A program made the position numbers and the translations under genes. This document shows, piece after piece, positions 30,306-30,433 of a stretch of DNA of 30,433 nucleotides. The notes under the pieces were generated by a model that saw nothing but the letters and a program-made list of their open reading frames with translations, did no database searches and was not told the DNA's origin. Source of the stretch: JBKGYG01 sp046546235. GTDB taxonomy: Bacteria > Bacillota > Clostridia > Lachnospirales > DSM-24629. Every line of letters begins with the position of its first letter. The first letter of the stretch is position 1. The stretch spans positions 1 through 30,433 of the forward strand of contig JBKGYG010000014.1 in the NCBI GenBank assembly GCA_046546235.1, given 5' to 3'.

Positions 30306-30433
30306 CTTGAAGTTCGTGACGTTTTCAAAACCTATCCTGACGGCACCGAGGCACTATCCTTGGTGCGCTTCCATGTTGAAAAAGGTGAAGGTGTTGTTAT
30401 GCTCGGTCATAACGGATCGGGCAAATCAACGCT
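30297..30433 (+). CDS. phnC: phosphonate-type ABC transporter ATP-binding protein (PhnC-like), 3' end outside the window
   Basis: The first 45 codons are visible. TTG 30297 follows AGGGGG at 30284-30289. The product begins MFLLEVRDVFKTYPDGTEAL and reaches the Walker A sequence GHNGSGKST at about residues 37-45, so it is an ABC ATPase. The order phnD-phnC is that of phosphonate/phosphite import operons; the permease phnE is expected next. Like phnD it is GC-rich compared with the rest of the window. Confidence 0.88.
   Translation, partial: MFLLEVRDVFKTYPDGTEALSLVRFHVEKGEGVVMLGHNGSGKST

Overview
The window is chromosomal DNA from a low-GC, endospore-forming, anaerobic Firmicute of the class Clostridia. 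The basis is the AT-rich sequence, strong GGAGG-type ribosome sites with many TTG starts, spmA-spmB, rubrerythrin, an oxygen-sensitive radical-SAM ribonucleotide reductase activase, a large Bacillus-type SRP RNA, and a gene order matching the replication-origin-proximal region of Bacillus subtilis. I cannot assign a genus from sequence alone.

Layout. 1-302: end of a tRNA cluster (Tyr partial, initiator Met, Phe, Lys). 303-2445: an ammonium module, glnK-amtB, behind a leader with a perfect sigma-A promoter and an immediate terminator that competes with an alternative hairpin. 2446-2778: non-coding DNA with dispersed repeats and GC-rich hairpins. 2779-9458: a rightward housekeeping run in B. 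subtilis order (yaaO-like decarboxylase, tmk, pstA, yaaR, holB, ricT, yabB-like methyltransferase, rsmI), then abrB in the opposite direction. 10183-11580: a small coiled-coil protein and spmA-spmB. 11677-16008: a FabT-like MarR regulator facing a leftward nfeD-floT-DUF885 lipoprotein cluster. 16216-21365: metG, tatD, rsmA and a long protein of unknown function. 21366-22014: a 650-base hairpin-rich non-coding stretch. 22015-24762: leftward rubrerythrin, GNAT acetyltransferase, radical-SAM activase and a DivIVA-family protein. 24932-28526: tadA, SRP RNA, dnaX, ebfC, recR. 28640-30433: a broken transposase, then a phosphonate-type ABC transporter (phnD, start of phnC) of visibly higher GC content, probably acquired horizontally.

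The genes serve replication (dnaX, holB, tmk), DNA repair (recR), translation (metG, tadA, rsmA, rsmI, tRNAs, SRP RNA), signalling (P-II, PstA, RicT), sporulation and membrane organisation (spmAB, floT-nfeD, DivIVA). Relative to B. subtilis the two conserved blocks (tadA-ffs-dnaX-ebfC-recR and yaaO-to-rsmA) are in swapped order, and yabA, the yazA nuclease gene, rnmV, yabG, yaaL and bofA are absent from their usual places.

I found no defence system, CRISPR array or biosynthetic cluster. The best leads are regulatory or structural: the glnK leader attenuator, a homopolymer slippage site in dnaX that would end translation in both shifted frames, a dispersed repeat that follows terminators, hairpins overlapping coding ends or ribosome sites, and the unknown protein after rsmA.
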